This document shows positions 33,098 through 41,268 of a DNA stretch of 51,943 bases, one piece after another. The translations under genes were made by a program, and so were the position numbers. The DNA comes from Oscillatoria sp. SIO1A7. GTDB taxonomy: Bacteria; Cyanobacteriota; Cyanobacteriia; Cyanobacteriales; Laspinemataceae. Numbering within the stretch: position 1 is the first letter of the stretch; each line of letters begins with the position of its first letter. The stretch covers positions 1 to 51,943 of the forward strand of contig JAAHFN010000049.1 in assembly GCA_010672965.1 (NCBI GenBank), given 5' to 3'. The notes under the pieces are model-generated. The model was not told where the DNA came from and searched no databases. It worked only from the letters and a program-made list of their open reading frames with translations.

Positions 33098-34060
33098 CTA
33101 AATAGACTCAACTATAGTATCTGCAGCTCGCTTGGGTGTAGGCGTTGACTTGGAAGTGCTGTCCTGTTCTCCCATTTCTAGAAGCTTTGGTAAGGTCACA
33201 AATTTATACCCGCGCCTTCTAAGTTCTTTAATAATAGTCGGTAAAGCTTGTACTGTAGTGGAGCGATCGCCTCCTCCATCGTGCATCAGGACAATACCGC
33301 CGGGACTGGCGCTGTTGACTACGTTATTAATCAGTCCCTGAACCGAAGGATAAGACGCCTCTTGGGCATCGCTAGACCACATAGTTACTACATAGTTTTG
33401 ATTTTCAGCGTAACTGACTAAGCCATTGTCCAGTACGCCTCCGGGGGGTCGAAAAATCCTGGTTTTTACCCGGGTTAGCTTATAGATAAGTTCTTCTAAA
33501 CTTCCCAATTCTTTGGCAGCAGTCTTTTTATCTACATCATGGTAATCATGGTTCCAGGTGTGGTTGGCAATAGCGTGACCGTCAGCAATAACTTTCCGAG
33601 CAATATTAGGGAAGTTATTCAGGTGTTCTCCAACCCAATAAAAGGTTGCTTTAACATTATTTTTTCTAAGGACATTCAAGACTCCTTCGGTATGCACTGG
33701 CCAAGGCCCGTCATCAAAAGTAAGGGCTATGACTTTTTCCTGGTTGCTAACTAATACCTTATCGATTGTCTTGCCCTGAAAAAACTTCGGCGAGCCAAAA
33801 GTCAGATTTTTTTCTAGCTCGGCCATAGAGGATGCGATCGCCCCTTCTATGCTCTCAACCTGCTTGCCTGTTGCCACCTTCATCGGCAATACATAAAGCT
33901 TGTGGCTTCGCAGCCCGAACGCCTTTCCTAATGGACTCCAAAAGGGCGGCAGACCCCACAGAGCAGAACCCAGAACAACCATCCCAGTCGCGATAATGCC
34001 TGTAGTGGCCGTTCGCCCAAATCTTCTGCTGCTTGGCAAGGATGGGTTAATTTGTACCAA
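33098..34060 (-). CDS. Polysaccharide deacetylase (NodB domain), membrane-anchored
   Basis: A 320-residue carbohydrate esterase family 4 protein. One hydrophobic segment near 19-36 acts as signal anchor, so the enzyme should face the periplasm. The NodB domain (about 105-292) shows motif 1 TFDDGP (Asp116, Asp117), motif 2 HTWNH (His167, His171, metal ligands), motif 3 RPPGG (204-208) and motif 5 IVLMHDGG (His260). The family removes N-acetyl groups from peptidoglycan, chitin-like or other polysaccharides; the substrate here is unknown. The C-terminal 25 residues are a low-complexity Ser/Thr/Pro tail. Convergent with panD. Confidence 0.92.
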   Translation of the reverse strand: MVQINPSLPSSRRFGRTATTGIIATGMVVLGSALWGLPPFWSPLGKAFGLRSHKLYVLPMKVATGKQVESIEGAIASSMAELEKNLTFGSPKFFQGKTIDKVLVSNQEKVIALTFDDGPWPVHTEGVLNVLRKNNVKATFYWVGEHLNNFPNIARKVIADGHAIANHTWNHDYHDVDKKTAAKELGSLEELIYKLTRVKTRIFRPPGGVLDNGLVSYAENQNYVVTMWSSDAQEASYPSVQGLINNVVNSASPGGIVLMHDGGGDRSTTVQALPTIIKELRRRGYKFVTLPKLLEMGEQDSTSKSTPTPKRAADTIVESI

Positions 34061-34279
34061 TTTCTTTGCTCCTAACTAAATTGCGTTCTTAGAAAGAAAA
34101 ATCTATGTATTATATTATACAAGGCAAATTTAAAGCTAATGCGATCGCCGCGAAGAAGCGCTCTCATTGCAGGTGCAAGTTACCTTAAGTTAATTCTACG
34201 TTCATTTAAGTCAATTGTGCCACCTTCAAGAGGGCGCGAAGTTCCCCGCCGCAGCAGAGCAACAAGAGCCAATTCGTTG

Positions 34280-35869
34280 CTAGCGTCTGGAATGGAACAA
34301 TTGCACGATCCGCTCCGTTACCTCCTGTGCAGTCAGTCCATCGGTATCGATCGCGATCGCATCCGCTGCTTTTATCAAAGGGTCTATTTTTCGGTTACTG
34401 TCTTGCCAATCCCGCTGGCGAATATTCTCTTCAATCTTCTCCAAACTTATTTCGTCCGATGGCTCTTGCCCAGAATCGCCGCGTAATAGAAAATCTTGCT
34501 TGCGCCTCTTAGCTCTTTCTCCAACCGATGCCGTCAAAAAAATCTTCAGTTCCGCATCTGGAAACACCCGAGTACCAATATCTCGCCCTTCCGCAACAAT
34601 ACCACCACCACGTCCGTAGCCTTGCTGCTGTTTTAATAGCGATCGCCGTACTTCTTTTTGAGCAGCAATAGCCGAAACATTTTTAGTCACGGCAGTACCG
34701 CGAATTGGCTTAGTTACATCTATGTCATTAATAAAAACGCGACCTGCGCTAACATCGCCGCTAGCATCGCTGGTAACAAATTTAATTTCTGCCCGAGAAG
34801 CTATCTCGGCGACAGCAGAAAAATCATCAACTGCTATTCCTTTCTCTAGCACCAACCAAGTTACAGCCCGATACATTGCCCCAGTATCTAGATAAAACAA
34901 TCCCAGTTTTTCGGCAAGTTGGCGAGCCACAGTAGATTTACCCGCTCCAGCCGGACCGTCAATAGCTATAATCGGCTTGCGCTGCCGCAAAACAATATTA
35001 TCAATTAATCGGGCAGAACCAACTTTGGCAGCAAGGGCTAATAAACCTGCCTCTTCCACCTTATCTATAGGATTCAAAGTTTCCGGCTCCACCAGTTCCA
35101 CATATTCCAAATCGATCGCTTTGTTTGCTGCTAAATGACTTTTAACTACTTCGACGATACTTTTACACGAGCGATCGCCTCCGCGAAAAGCCAGCTCTGC
35201 TCTTGCTAAACCCTTATATAACTGAGCTGCAAGTTCTTTTTCCGCCTCTGTCAGATATTGATTGCGGGAACTCAAAGCCAATCCCGACTCTTCCCGCACG
35301 ATAGGACAAGGCACAATTTCCACATTCAGATTCAAATCCAGTACCAGACGCTTAATAATAGCCAACTGCTGAGCATCCTTTTGACCAAAGTAGGCTCGCG
35401 TGGGTCTGACCAAGTTGAGAAGTTTGGTAACAATTGTCGCAATGCCCTGGAAAAAATGGAGCCGCGTTTTGCCGCACATAACCGCAGTCATAGAAACCGG
35501 AGGAATGACTAAGGTTTGATTTGAAATAAAAGCGATCGCTCCCTCTTCGGACCTTGCTGTATGAATTGACCCGATTCCCATATCCTCCCCATTGGGGGCA
35601 AAAATTGCATCAACCCCAGCTTCCGAACATAATTCTTTGTCCCGCTCCCAAGTCCGGGGATAGCTATCCAAATCTTCTTGGGGAGCAAACTGGAGGGGAT
35701 TGACGAAGATGCTGACAATTACAATATCGTTTTCACTTCTGGCCCTTTCTATCAAACTCAGATGCCCTCGATGCAAAGCGCCCATCGTTGGGACGAGTCC
35801 GACCTGCAACGATGACTCCTGTAAATCCAAATAGCAGCGCAAGGCAGCAACTGTTTTTAATAAGCGCAT
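34280..35869 (-). CDS. panC/cmk: Bifunctional pantoate-beta-alanine ligase / cytidylate kinase
   Basis: A 529-residue fusion typical of cyanobacteria. The N-terminal half (1-290) is pantothenate synthetase: VPTMGALHRGHLSLIERA (HxGH His33, His36), FVNPLQF, FGQKDAQQL, and ALSSRNQYL (KMSKS-like loop, about 208-216). The C-terminal half is CMP kinase, starting at the P-loop IAIDGPAGAGKST (about 302-314) with DTGAMYRA next and RDIGTRVFPDA later. It joins pantoate and beta-alanine with ATP, and separately phosphorylates CMP and dCMP. ATG 35869 begins the homology; upstream codons are repeat-derived Ser-Asp-Thr. It is divergent from purM. Confidence 0.96.
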   Translation of the reverse strand: MRLLKTVAALRCYLDLQESSLQVGLVPTMGALHRGHLSLIERARSENDIVIVSIFVNPLQFAPQEDLDSYPRTWERDKELCSEAGVDAIFAPNGEDMGIGSIHTARSEEGAIAFISNQTLVIPPVSMTAVMCGKTRLHFFQGIATIVTKLLNLVRPTRAYFGQKDAQQLAIIKRLVLDLNLNVEIVPCPIVREESGLALSSRNQYLTEAEKELAAQLYKGLARAELAFRGGDRSCKSIVEVVKSHLAANKAIDLEYVELVEPETLNPIDKVEEAGLLALAAKVGSARLIDNIVLRQRKPIIAIDGPAGAGKSTVARQLAEKLGLFYLDTGAMYRAVTWLVLEKGIAVDDFSAVAEIASRAEIKFVTSDASGDVSAGRVFINDIDVTKPIRGTAVTKNVSAIAAQKEVRRSLLKQQQGYGRGGGIVAEGRDIGTRVFPDAELKIFLTASVGERAKRRKQDFLLRGDSGQEPSDEISLEKIEENIRQRDWQDSNRKIDPLIKAADAIAIDTDGLTAQEVTERIVQLFHSRR

Positions 35870-35871
35870 AA

Positions 35872-36072
35872 TTAGGGTGTAGGGTTTAGGGTGTAGGGTG
35901 TCGGAAGTGTCGGAAGTGTCGGAAGTGTCGGAAGTGTCGGAAGTGTCGGAAGTGTCGGAGGTGTCGGAAGTGTGGGAAGGACTACTGAAAGTTCTCCCCT
36001 CTCTCCCCTCTCTCCCCACACTTCCCCATCTCTCTTCCGCCTACACCCTACACCCTACACCCTAAACCCTAA
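35872..36072. repeat. Telomere-like inverted repeat filling the panC-purM divergent spacer
   Basis: The left arm TTAGGGTGTAGGGTTTAGGG (from 35872) is complementary to the right arm ending CCCTACACCCTAAACCC (to 36072); at least 17 bp pair perfectly. Between them are seven or eight tandem copies of the 9-mer GTCGGAAGT (35909-35974) and a CTCTCCCCTCTC tract. The whole 211-bp spacer between two essential divergent genes consists of this repeat, so any promoter must lie in it or within coding sequence. Confidence 0.7.
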
Positions 36073-36080
36073 CTAAATTC

Positions 36081-37124
36081 ATGGATTATCGAGACGCAGG
36101 TGTAGATATCGAGGCGGGTCGAGCTTTTGTCGAGGGAATTCGCAATCTGGTAGCTAGCACCCATCGAAAGGAAGTATTGGGGGGGCTCGGTGGTTTTAGC
36201 GGTTGTTTTGAATTACCCGTTGGTTACCGAGAACCCGTGCTAGTCTCCGGTACTGATGGAGTGGGGACCAAACTTAAACTGGCACAACAATTAAATCGTC
36301 ACGATACGGTTGGGATTGATTTAGTAGCCATGTGTGTCAATGATGTTCTCACCGTTGGCGCAGAACCGCTATATTTTTTGGATTATTTAGCTTCGGGGAA
36401 ACTAGAACGGCAACAGCTAACTGAGGTAGTCGCTGGTATCGCCACGGGCTGCAAGCTGGCAGGTTGTGCCCTGCTAGGGGGAGAAACAGCAGAAATGCCC
36501 GGTTTTTATCAGCCAGGAGAATATGACCTAGCCGGCTTTTGCGTGGGAATCGCAGAAAAAACTCAAATGTTGGATGGCTCTCAAGTAGAAGCAGGAGATA
36601 TCGCTATTGGCTTGGGGAGTTCTGGGGTTCATAGCAACGGTTTTAGCCTGGTCAGAAAAATTGTCAGCGACGGCAATTTTAGCTGGGACTACTGCCCGGA
36701 GGCTCTTTCAGGAAATAGTCCGGGCATTAACCTGGGCGAAATATTATTGACCCCAACCCAAATCTATGTGAAACCCGTTCTCGCTGCTATTAATGCCGGT
36801 CTCTCTATTCGCGGTATGGCCCATATTACCGGCGGTGGTTTGCCAGAAAATCTGCCTCGCTGCCTTCCAGAAGATAAATCTATTTCGATAGACCCGAGCA
36901 GTTGGCCGGTTCCTGCTATTTTTGATTGGTTGGCCGAGGCTGGTCGGGTCAGTCTCCCGGAAATGTTTAACACCTTTAATATGGGTATCGGCTTTGTCGT
37001 GCTAGTCCCGCCCAACCAAGCCGAACAAACTATAAAATGGTTTGCCTCTCAGGATATGCCTGCTTATGCGATCGGTGAGGTTGTTGAAGGAACCGGCGGT
37101 ATTTTTGGCCTTCCACAAGGGTAG
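36081..37124 (+). CDS. purM: Phosphoribosylformylglycinamidine cyclo-ligase
   Basis: A 347-residue AIR synthetase, fifth step of purine synthesis, ATP-dependent ring closure of FGAM. Family marks: [13 protein letters not shown] at the start, [14 protein letters not shown] (about 55-68), [13 protein letters not shown] (77-89), [13 protein letters not shown] (131-143), [14 protein letters not shown] (178-191) and [12 protein letters not shown] (248-259). The length matches bacterial PurM. Cytoplasmic homodimer. The ATG at 36081 begins the homology. Downstream lies a gene-free 1.17 kb with a CRISPR-like relic. Confidence 0.97.
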   Translation: MDYRDAGVDIEAGRAFVEGIRNLVASTHRKEVLGGLGGFSGCFELPVGYREPVLVSGTDGVGTKLKLAQQLNRHDTVGIDLVAMCVNDVLTVGAEPLYFLDYLASGKLERQQLTEVVAGIATGCKLAGCALLGGETAEMPGFYQPGEYDLAGFCVGIAEKTQMLDGSQVEAGDIAIGLGSSGVHSNGFSLVRKIVSDGNFSWDYCPEALSGNSPGINLGEILLTPTQIYVKPVLAAINAGLSIRGMAHITGGGLPENLPRCLPEDKSISIDPSSWPVPAIFDWLAEAGRVSLPEMFNTFNMGIGFVVLVPPNQAEQTIKWFASQDMPAYAIGEVVEGTGGIFGLPQG

Positions 37125-37326
37125 ATTCCGGGAGGATTCGCGAGGAAAAAAAAGTTTTTTACCCTTGACAGGTTTGAAAATATGTCTTATATTGGGTTCA
37201 TGGGTCGGCAAGGCGGTGTTTGGAGGGTTCCCAAAACTTGGTTGAGTTTTGTAACAATTTTCTCCTTCCACCCTTAGAAATCGGCCTCTGAAACCCTATC
37301 GGGGTAAGGGTTTCAAATTGATAGGC

Positions 37327-37534
37327 TTACAGACCAGCAAATCCCCGCAAGGGGACGGAAACACTGTAGAGTCGAAAAACTCCCAACTGAGGCACTACCT
37401 CAAATCCCTAAAATTACGAACCACAAATTCCCCGCAAGGGGACGGAAACAAAACCAAAATAGATATTGACCCGCATAATTTTAGTTAGAGATTGCGCGTT
37501 ACAGACTACCAATTCTCCGCAAGGGGATGGAGAC
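37327..37534. CRISPR. Decayed CRISPR-like array, three degenerate 36-bp repeats
   Basis: Three 36-bp units at 37327-37362, 37414-37449 and 37499-37534 share TTAC at the start and CCGCAAGGGGAYGGARAC at the end. The palindromic CCCC-GCAA-GGGG core and GGAAAC end are typical of cyanobacterial type I/III repeats. The units are separated by unrelated spacers of 51 and 49 bp, longer than usual. The repeats differ from each other at several positions, the third most. A GAAACCCT...AGGGTTTC hairpin (37290-37314) precedes it. No cas gene is in the window. Orphan, probably inactive; an unrelated tandem repeat family is possible. Confidence 0.55.
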
Positions 37535-37680
37535 TCAGAAGAAGGGCATCGGGGCATTGGGCATTGGGCATTGGATTGCAGAGATATCCACCCGCTACAG
37601 CCCAATCCGCTAATTGCGACGCTTATTCCTTAAAAAAATAGCAGCCGATTATCGGGACGAAAAGCGATCGCCCCTTGCAG

Positions 37681-37718
37681 AGAAACCCGGTTTTTTGGAT
37701 TGGAAAAACCGGGTTTCT
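37681..37718. repeat. AGAAACCCGG hairpin repeat
   Basis: AGAAACCCGGTTTTT pairs with AAAAACCGGGTTTCT across a short loop (TTGGATTGG). A second copy, GAAACCCGG...CCGGGTTTC, lies at 38056-38086. They flank the tandem duplication 37763-38015. The family occurs as dispersed intergenic hairpins. Confidence 0.65.
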
Positions 37719-37762
37719 GGACTCCTGGTGAATTGCACGGTCAAAGAGCGATCGCGTTACCT

Positions 37763-38015
37763 CAAAGAAAATAGCCGTGGATTGTCCAGCAGAAAAGCTA
37801 TCGCGTCTTATCCGAATTTAAAATAAGCCATCTGTTAATCCGTTACTTATCCGCTGCGTTCCCATCCTTTGCGATCGCTATTGCCAAAGAAAATAGCCGT
37901 GGATTGCCTAGCAGAAAAGCGATCGCGTCTTATCCGAATTTAAAATAAGCCATCCGTTAATCCGCTAATCCGCTACTTATCTGCTGCGTTCCCATCCGTT
38001 GCGATCGCTTTTGCC
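37763..38015. repeat. Tandem duplication of about 122-131 bp
   Basis: Unit 1 (37763-37884) and unit 2 (37885-38015) share CAAAGAAAATAGCCGTGGAT, AATTTAAAATAAGCCATC and GCTGCGTTCCCATCC nearly base for base. Unit 2 has an extra internal repetition of AATCCGCT. Recent direct duplication of non-coding DNA; short open frames through it are not protein-like. Confidence 0.75.
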
Positions 38016-38292
38016 AAATAAGCCTTTGACGAGGAGGAGGGATCGCCCGTACAGAGAAACCCGGTTTTTTGGAAAAACCGGGTTTCAGGGGTCCCATTGC
38101 TTTCTTAAAGTTGCCTTAAAGTAGCGATGCTCTTGTAAAGAGTTGATATCGAGCGAGGGTATGCGGGGAATAATGCTAGACGAATCTCTGGTGGTGCTTG
38201 TTATGTTGGATACAGGAGTCTAATTTTTGGCATTTCTCCCGACCCAGAAAAAGAATGCCACTATTTTAATTTTTTAGAGCGAAAGAAGAATC

Positions 38293-38703
38293 ATGGCTAA
38301 AATTCAGCAGATCGAGAGAGAAATCGTTTTACCAACTGCAGAGCCCTTGCGAGTTGCAGCTACAGAATTACGACCTTGGGGATCTTTCACGATTTTGGAG
38401 GAAGCATCAAAATACAAGATCAAGCGGATTGAGGTTAAACCAGGTCACCGCTTGAGTTTGCAAATGCACCACCACCGGAGCGAGCATTGGATTGTGGTAT
38501 CGGGAACGGCTAAGGTAACCTGCGGCGATCGCGAGCATATGCTGACCCAAAACCAGTCAACCTATGTTCCTCAATGCACCAAGCATCGGCTGGAAAACCC
38601 TGGGGTTATTCCCCTAATTTTGATAGAGGTTCAGAATGGCGAATACTTGGGCGAAGACGATATTATCCGCTTCCAAGATGACTACGCAAGGGTAAAATCA
38701 TAG
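38293..38703 (+). CDS. Cupin, mannose-6-phosphate isomerase type II C-domain-like
   Basis: A 136-residue single-domain cupin. PWGSFTILEE (28-37), KRIEVKPGHRLSLQMHHHRSEHWIVVSG (44-71 region; metal-binding His-x-His cluster and Glu), and IPLILIEVQNGEYLGEDDIIRFQDDY (106-131) match the C-terminal phosphomannose isomerase domain of ManC/AlgA-type proteins. Alone it would interconvert mannose-6-phosphate and fructose-6-phosphate for GDP-mannose supply, or act as another sugar-phosphate isomerase; activity is inferred. The start ATG is at 38293, with a modest AAAGAAG ribosome site upstream. Its 3' flank is the 38710-38883 hairpin. Confidence 0.87.
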   Translation: MAKIQQIEREIVLPTAEPLRVAATELRPWGSFTILEEASKYKIKRIEVKPGHRLSLQMHHHRSEHWIVVSGTAKVTCGDREHMLTQNQSTYVPQCTKHRLENPGVIPLILIEVQNGEYLGEDDIIRFQDDYARVKS

Positions 38704-38709
38704 GATGTA

Positions 38710-38883
38710 GGGTGTGGGGCTTAGGGTGTGGGGTGTAGGGTGTAGGGAAAGATGGGGGAGGTGTGGGGAGAGGGGGAGGATGGGGAGGAGAATCCGCATA
38801 CGCCTTCTTCCCACACTTCCCACCCTTCCCACACCTCCCACACCTCCCTACACCCTACACCCCACACCCTAAGCCCCACACCC
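38710..38883. repeat. 39-bp perfect inverted repeat forming a long hairpin
   Basis: The left arm 38710-38748 and right arm 38845-38883 are exactly complementary over 39 bp; the left arm contains GGGTGTGGGGCTTAGGGTGT. The 96-bp interior is itself partly inverted (GGGGAGGTGTGG with CCACACCTCC). It fills the gap between the cupin and IscA-type genes, leaving 10 bp before the latter start. Related to the telomere-like repeat at 35872-36072. Non-coding. Confidence 0.85.
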
Positions 38884-38893
38884 GAATATATTG

Positions 38894-39274
38894 ATGATTG
38901 ATATTACTCCCGCTGCAATCCGTGAAGTGACCCGCTTCTTAAAATCCCAACAGCATTCCCCAGAAGTCGTTTTTCGGCTGGGAGTTGCTCCAGGTGGCTG
39001 TTCTGGCTTGTACTACACGATGGAATTTGGTCCCCAGTCCGCTACAGAGGACCAAATATACGATCGCGATGGTATTAAAGTGGCGATCGAAAAGAGTAGT
39101 GTCAGCTATCTTAATGGCCTGACTTTAGATTATTCAGAGGATTTGATGGGAGGGGGTTTCCGTTTCAAAAATCCCAACGCTACCAATAGTTGTGGTTGCG
39201 GTTACTCCTTTTATATAGAGTCGCTATCTCATAATTATAAGAGCGAGACGAGCGAGACTTGTCTGGGGGAATAG
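38894..39274 (+). CDS. HesB/IscA-family iron-sulfur assembly protein
   Basis: A 126-residue A-type carrier. The three conserved cysteines are present: GVAPGGCSGLYY (Cys36) and the SCGCGYSF pair (Cys99, Cys101). ITPAAIREVTRFLK at the N-terminus and DYSEDLMGGGFRFKNPNAT before the last cysteines complete the family pattern. It delivers or stores Fe-S clusters or iron in the cytoplasm. The C-terminus extends about 20 residues beyond the CGCG motif, a little longer than E. coli IscA. ATG 38894 is chosen over the TTG just before it. Its immediate 5' flank is a hairpin, so its expression signals are unclear. Confidence 0.92.
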   Translation: MIDITPAAIREVTRFLKSQQHSPEVVFRLGVAPGGCSGLYYTMEFGPQSATEDQIYDRDGIKVAIEKSSVSYLNGLTLDYSEDLMGGGFRFKNPNATNSCGCGYSFYIESLSHNYKSETSETCLGE

Positions 39275-39524
39275 ACGAACAGTTGGGCATTGGGCGAAGG
39301 CATAGGGCAAACAGGACTGATGCTTTATCGTCAGCTTATACCTACAGATAGCGTCTATTGACTAGATCAAGCACTACATAAAGGATATCTGCGTAAGTCA
39401 TAAGAAAAAGCTCAAAGCGCGATCGCGCTTTGAGCAAGAAAATTAAAGATTGGCAACTCAAAATTCAAATTCAAACCTATATTGGTCCCATTGTCCAACG
39501 CAGTTGCAAGCTCTGAAAAAAAAT

Positions 39525-39554
39525 TTGACAGAACCTAATTTTTAGAGATATACT
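39525..39554 (+). promoter_or_regulatory. Sigma-70-type promoter for the str operon
   Basis: TTGACA (39525-39530) and TATACT (39549-39554), separated by 18 bp, lie 52 bp upstream of the rpsL start. They are the only good pair in the 331-bp spacer 39275-39605. That spacer also contains a partial family A repeat (about 39312-39402, TGCGTAAGTC) and a short hairpin, AAAGCGCGATCGCGCTTT (39415-39432), likely the last terminator before the operon. Confidence 0.6.
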
Positions 39555-39605
39555 CTTAGTTTGTTGTCAAGTTAGAAGAGCAAAAAGCTGCATACCCTAT
39601 AATTC

Positions 39606-39977
39606 ATGCCAACTATTCAGCAACTCATTCGCTCCGAGCGCCAAAAAGCGCGGAAGAAAACTAAATCCCCAGCTCTGAAGAGTTGCCCTCAGCGCCGAGG
39701 TGTTTGTACGAGAGTTTATACAACAACGCCGAAAAAACCTAACTCGGCCCTGCGTAAGGTAGCCCGGGTGCGCCTCACATCTGGTTTTGAGGTGACAGCA
39801 TACATTCCTGGCATCGGTCACAATTTGCAGGAACACTCTGTAGTTCTTATTCGAGGGGGCCGGGTAAAAGATCTCCCGGGGGTTCGCTACCATATCATTC
39901 GCGGCACCTTGGATACTGCCGGAGTGAAGGATCGACGGCAAGGTCGCTCTAAGTATGGTGCTAAGCGTCCTAAATAA
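39606..39977 (+). CDS. rpsL: 30S ribosomal protein S12
   Basis: A 123-residue ribosomal protein of the decoding centre. [20 protein letters not shown] opens; [20 protein letters not shown] (around 38-57) and [19 protein letters not shown] (78-96) contain the lysines near which streptomycin-resistance changes occur; both appear wild type. First gene of the str operon. A hairpin, AAAGGCGAG with CTCGTCTTT, follows the stop (40010-40038), and a second lies just before rpsG (about 40143-40173), possibly for processing or attenuation. Confidence 0.98.
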   Translation: MPTIQQLIRSERQKARKKTKSPALKSCPQRRGVCTRVYTTTPKKPNSALRKVARVRLTSGFEVTAYIPGIGHNLQEHSVVLIRGGRVKDLPGVRYHIIRGTLDTAGVKDRRQGRSKYGAKRPK

Positions 39978-40215
39978 AGGAAATGTATCGGGTATTGAGG
40001 GTCAAAAAAAAAGGCGAGAGCAAAGCCGCTCGTCTTTAACGATCTTGCAAAAAAACGAGCAATGGGCTATTCCCAGAAATAGAGAAGGCTCGCTTTCTTG
40101 CAGACCCAGAGAGAATAAGACTTGCCCCAAGCAATAGAACCGTTCGGCCCGAGAAAAAGAGAAATACTCGGCCAAAAAAAGAGGAATACCTGAAAACCTT
40201 TAGACTAAGCTAATC

Positions 40216-40686
40216 ATGTCTCGTCGCAGTACAATTCAAAAACGTTCGGTTCCCCCAGATTCGGTCTATAACAGCCGCCTGATTAGTATGTTAGTCCGGC
40301 GGGTAATGAAGAGAGGCAAGAAATCCTTGGCTTCTCGGGTTGTCTATAGTGCGATGAAAATTATAGAAGAACGCACGGGAAGCGAAGCACTATCAACATT
40401 TGAGAAAGCAGTGAAAAATACTACCCCTCTGGTAGAAGTTAAGGGACGCCGGGTTGGTGGGGCTACCTATCAGGTGCCAATAGAAGTTCGTCCCGATCGG
40501 GGAACGGCTTTGGCCCTGCGATGGATTATTCAATATGCCAAAAACAGATCCGGACGCACGATGGCGGGCAAACTGGCAAGCGAGTTGATGGATGCCGCTA
40601 ACGAAACCGGAGGGGCAATCCGCAAGCGCGATGAAACTCATCGGATGGCAGAGGCCAACAAAGCTTTCGCACATTATCGCTATTGA
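40216..40686 (+). CDS. rpsG: 30S ribosomal protein S7
   Basis: A 156-residue head protein of the small subunit that nucleates 16S rRNA folding. [20 protein letters not shown], the [20 protein letters not shown] stretch (73-92) and the C-terminal [20 protein letters not shown] are all family hallmarks. Second gene of the str operon, 238 bp after rpsL. Confidence 0.98.
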   Translation: MSRRSTIQKRSVPPDSVYNSRLISMLVRRVMKRGKKSLASRVVYSAMKIIEERTGSEALSTFEKAVKNTTPLVEVKGRRVGGATYQVPIEVRPDRGTALALRWIIQYAKNRSGRTMAGKLASELMDAANETGGAIRKRDETHRMAEANKAFAHYRY

Positions 40687-40744
40687 TTGCAGTCAAATAA
40701 TTACTGCAAGGTCATTTGTCCTGCAAGCAATCGCGAAATTGAAC

Positions 40745-40835
40745 GGGACTTACGCGCCAGTTGCGGTATAGAGCGCTATATATAGCGTAAAGTGCTAAGG
40801 TTGCAACCTATATAGCAGAGAAATGCGTAAGTCCT
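40745..40835. mobile_element. Family A miniature element inside the str operon
   Basis: GGGACTTACGCGCCAGTTGC and AGAAATGCGTAAGTCCT are inverted ends of a 91-bp element inserted between rpsG and fusA. The interior includes GCGCTATATATAGCG. The rest of the 582-bp rpsG-fusA gap has no gene; it contains GCGATCGC and a strong fusA ribosome site (AAAGGAGG). Confidence 0.5.
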
Positions 40836-41268
40836 GTAGGACGCTTAGGCCGCGTGATGGGAATGTTTTATAGTTGACAGCTCTTTATGTAAACAAATCT
40901 TGCAAAAGATATTAAAATGTAACAAGAAAGGCAGCCAATCGCGAAATTGGAGCTATCCGGCGCTAAGAGCGAAGTCCCCTTAAGAGAAATATGGGGGCAA
41001 TTGCGCAGTATGAGCGCAGCGGATACGCCCCCCTCTGCCGCCGGAAATAAAAAAGGGTCCGGTGTAGAGATGGGCTGAAATAGCCGATATCGGATATATC
41101 GGCAGTTAGTATCAGTTTCTAATGCCAGCTCTTGCGATCGCAGCGCTAGGGCAAGCCATCTTAAATTTGGTCTGCCCGAAAGTCCCTTGCTGGATAATCG
41201 GGCAGCTTATATGAGGGAAAGGCGGAGGTTGTCATAAATAAAAGCGTAAAAGTAAAGGAGGAATTGTA

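Noticed and set aside
37614-37826. 70-codon frame after the CRISPR-like relic
   Set aside because: It translates the AGAAACCCGG hairpin and part of the tandem duplication; not a gene.
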